From contig NZ_PVNL01000138.1 in the NCBI RefSeq assembly GCF_002994635.1, positions 186,001-250,000 of the forward strand: DNA of 64,000 nt, given 5' to 3'. The notes beneath the pieces were generated by a model. The model did not search any database, had not been told where the DNA came from, and was given only the letters and a program-made list of their open reading frames with translations. A program made the position numbers and the translations under genes. Shown piece by piece: positions 63,378 through 64,000 of the stretch. The stretch comes from Enhygromyxa salina. GTDB taxonomy: Bacteria > Myxococcota_A > Polyangia > Nannocystales > Nannocystaceae. Every line of letters starts with the position of its first letter. Within the stretch, counting starts at the first letter, position 1.

Positions 63378-64000
63378 GCGAGCGACTGCGGACAGTGTTC
63401 ATGGGCTCGCCAGAGTTCGCTGTGTCTTCGCTGCAGGCGGTCGCGCGTCGCTGTGAGCTCGTCGCCGTCGTCACCCAGCCCGATCGCCCGTCGGGCCGCG
63501 GGCGCAAGCTCAAGCCGCCCGCCGTCAAGGTCGAGGCCGCCACGCTCGGGGTCCCCGTGCTGCAGCCGACGAAGGTCCGCAAAGGCAAGCTTCGCGCGCT
63601 GCTCGAGCCCTACGCGCCCGAGCTGATCGTGGTGACCGCGTATGGCCGGATCCTGGGCGCCGACGTGCTCGAGCTGCCCAAGCACGGCTGCGTCAACGTC
63701 CACGCCTCGCTGTTGCCCCGCTGGCGTGGCGCCGCGCCGATCCAGCGCGCGGTGCTGGCTGGTGATTTGCAAACGGGCGTTGCGATCATGCGGATGGACA
63801 TCGGCTGCGACACTGGGCCGGTCTATCGCATGCGCGCCACGCCGATCGGGGTCGAGGAGACCTCGGGTGAATTGTTCGAGCGGCTCGCGGTGCTCGGCGG
63901 CGAGCTGCTCGATGAGTTCCTGCTCGAGTTTCCCAGCGTGCCGCCGCCGCAGGACCAGTCCGAGCTCGACGGCGAGGTCTTGCACGCGGCCAAGCTCGAG
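63374..64000 (+). CDS. fmt: Methionyl-tRNA formyltransferase, 5' part
   Basis: Formylates initiator Met-tRNA with 10-formyl-THF. The window holds the first 209 residues; the gene runs off the end. The start overlaps the upstream stop (ATGA), so expression is coupled. The core is VFMGSPEFAV, GRGRKLKPPAVK (folate loop region) and CVNVHASLLPRWRGAAPIQ, which has the catalytic Asn/His pair and SLLPxWRGAAPI signature. MDIGCDTGPV carries the catalytic Asp. The length to the window edge matches the family. Confidence 0.96.
   Translation, partial: MSERLRTVFMGSPEFAVSSLQAVARRCELVAVVTQPDRPSGRGRKLKPPAVKVEAATLGVPVLQPTKVRKGKLRALLEPYAPELIVVTAYGRILGADVLELPKHGCVNVHASLLPRWRGAAPIQRAVLAGDLQTGVAIMRMDIGCDTGPVYRMRATPIGVEETSGELFERLAVLGGELLDEFLLEFPSVPPPQDQSELDGEVLHAAKLE

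Overview
This 64-kb window is GC-rich chromosomal DNA that looks like a myxobacterium, most plausibly of the Nannocystaceae/Nannocystineae. That assignment is an inference. It rests on lipoproteins whose lipobox is followed by long Gly-Asp repeats (three cases, encoded by GGCGAY hexamer arrays), Hanks-type kinases with zinc ribbons, an FHA/WD40 giant protein, a DUF4388 plus J-like protein, and many large secreted hydrolases and Cys-rich proteins. There is no rRNA, tRNA, CRISPR array or insertion sequence that I can support.

Layout. 0-7 kb: an ECF sigma factor, fabH, a small membrane protein, an exported repeat protein, panB-panC and a Gly-Asp lipoprotein. 7-16 kb: an MMPL/RND exporter divergent from a tightly coupled operon encoding a gluconate-2-dehydrogenase-subunit-3-like protein, a sulfotransferase, a class III aminotransferase, a GMC alcohol oxidase and a LysE-type exporter. 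16-23 kb: a lipoprotein, an FAD oxidoreductase, a Rieske oxygenase, a Cys-rich lipoprotein, an HtrA protease and a helical protein. 23-28 kb: groES-groEL behind a CIRCE operator and before a strong terminator, a STAS-like protein, rsmB and a protein with two L7/L12-like domains. 28-34 kb: lipoprotein hydrolases and fdhD. 33.6-37.1 kb: an island of visibly lower GC with a duplicated-domain lipoprotein, a DUF4157 (eCIS-associated) protein and a decayed gene. 37-47 kb: a kinase/pseudokinase pair, a P450, a DUF3754 protein, a PlsC acyltransferase, an ACP, a lipoprotein and a metallo-beta-lactamase-like protein. 47-64 kb: a Gly-Asp lipoprotein, a GFA enzyme, an N6-adenine methylase, an FHA-WD40 protein, a truncated FlhB-like protein, priA, membrane and regulatory proteins, and the start of fmt.

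The most striking signal is at 13678-13687. A run of ten A, read in the zero frame as A-AAA-AAG, lies at the end of the aminotransferase frame. The GMC oxidase frame that follows is open upstream but has no start codon before its FAD-binding strand. A -1 slip at this run, or one uncalled A, would produce an aminotransferase-GMC fusion, i.e. a possible alcohol-to-amine bifunctional enzyme.

A second theme is transcriptional. Many start codons lie 6 to 8 bases after a TANNNT hexamer, six of them at exactly 6 bases, which suggests widespread leaderless transcription in this organism.
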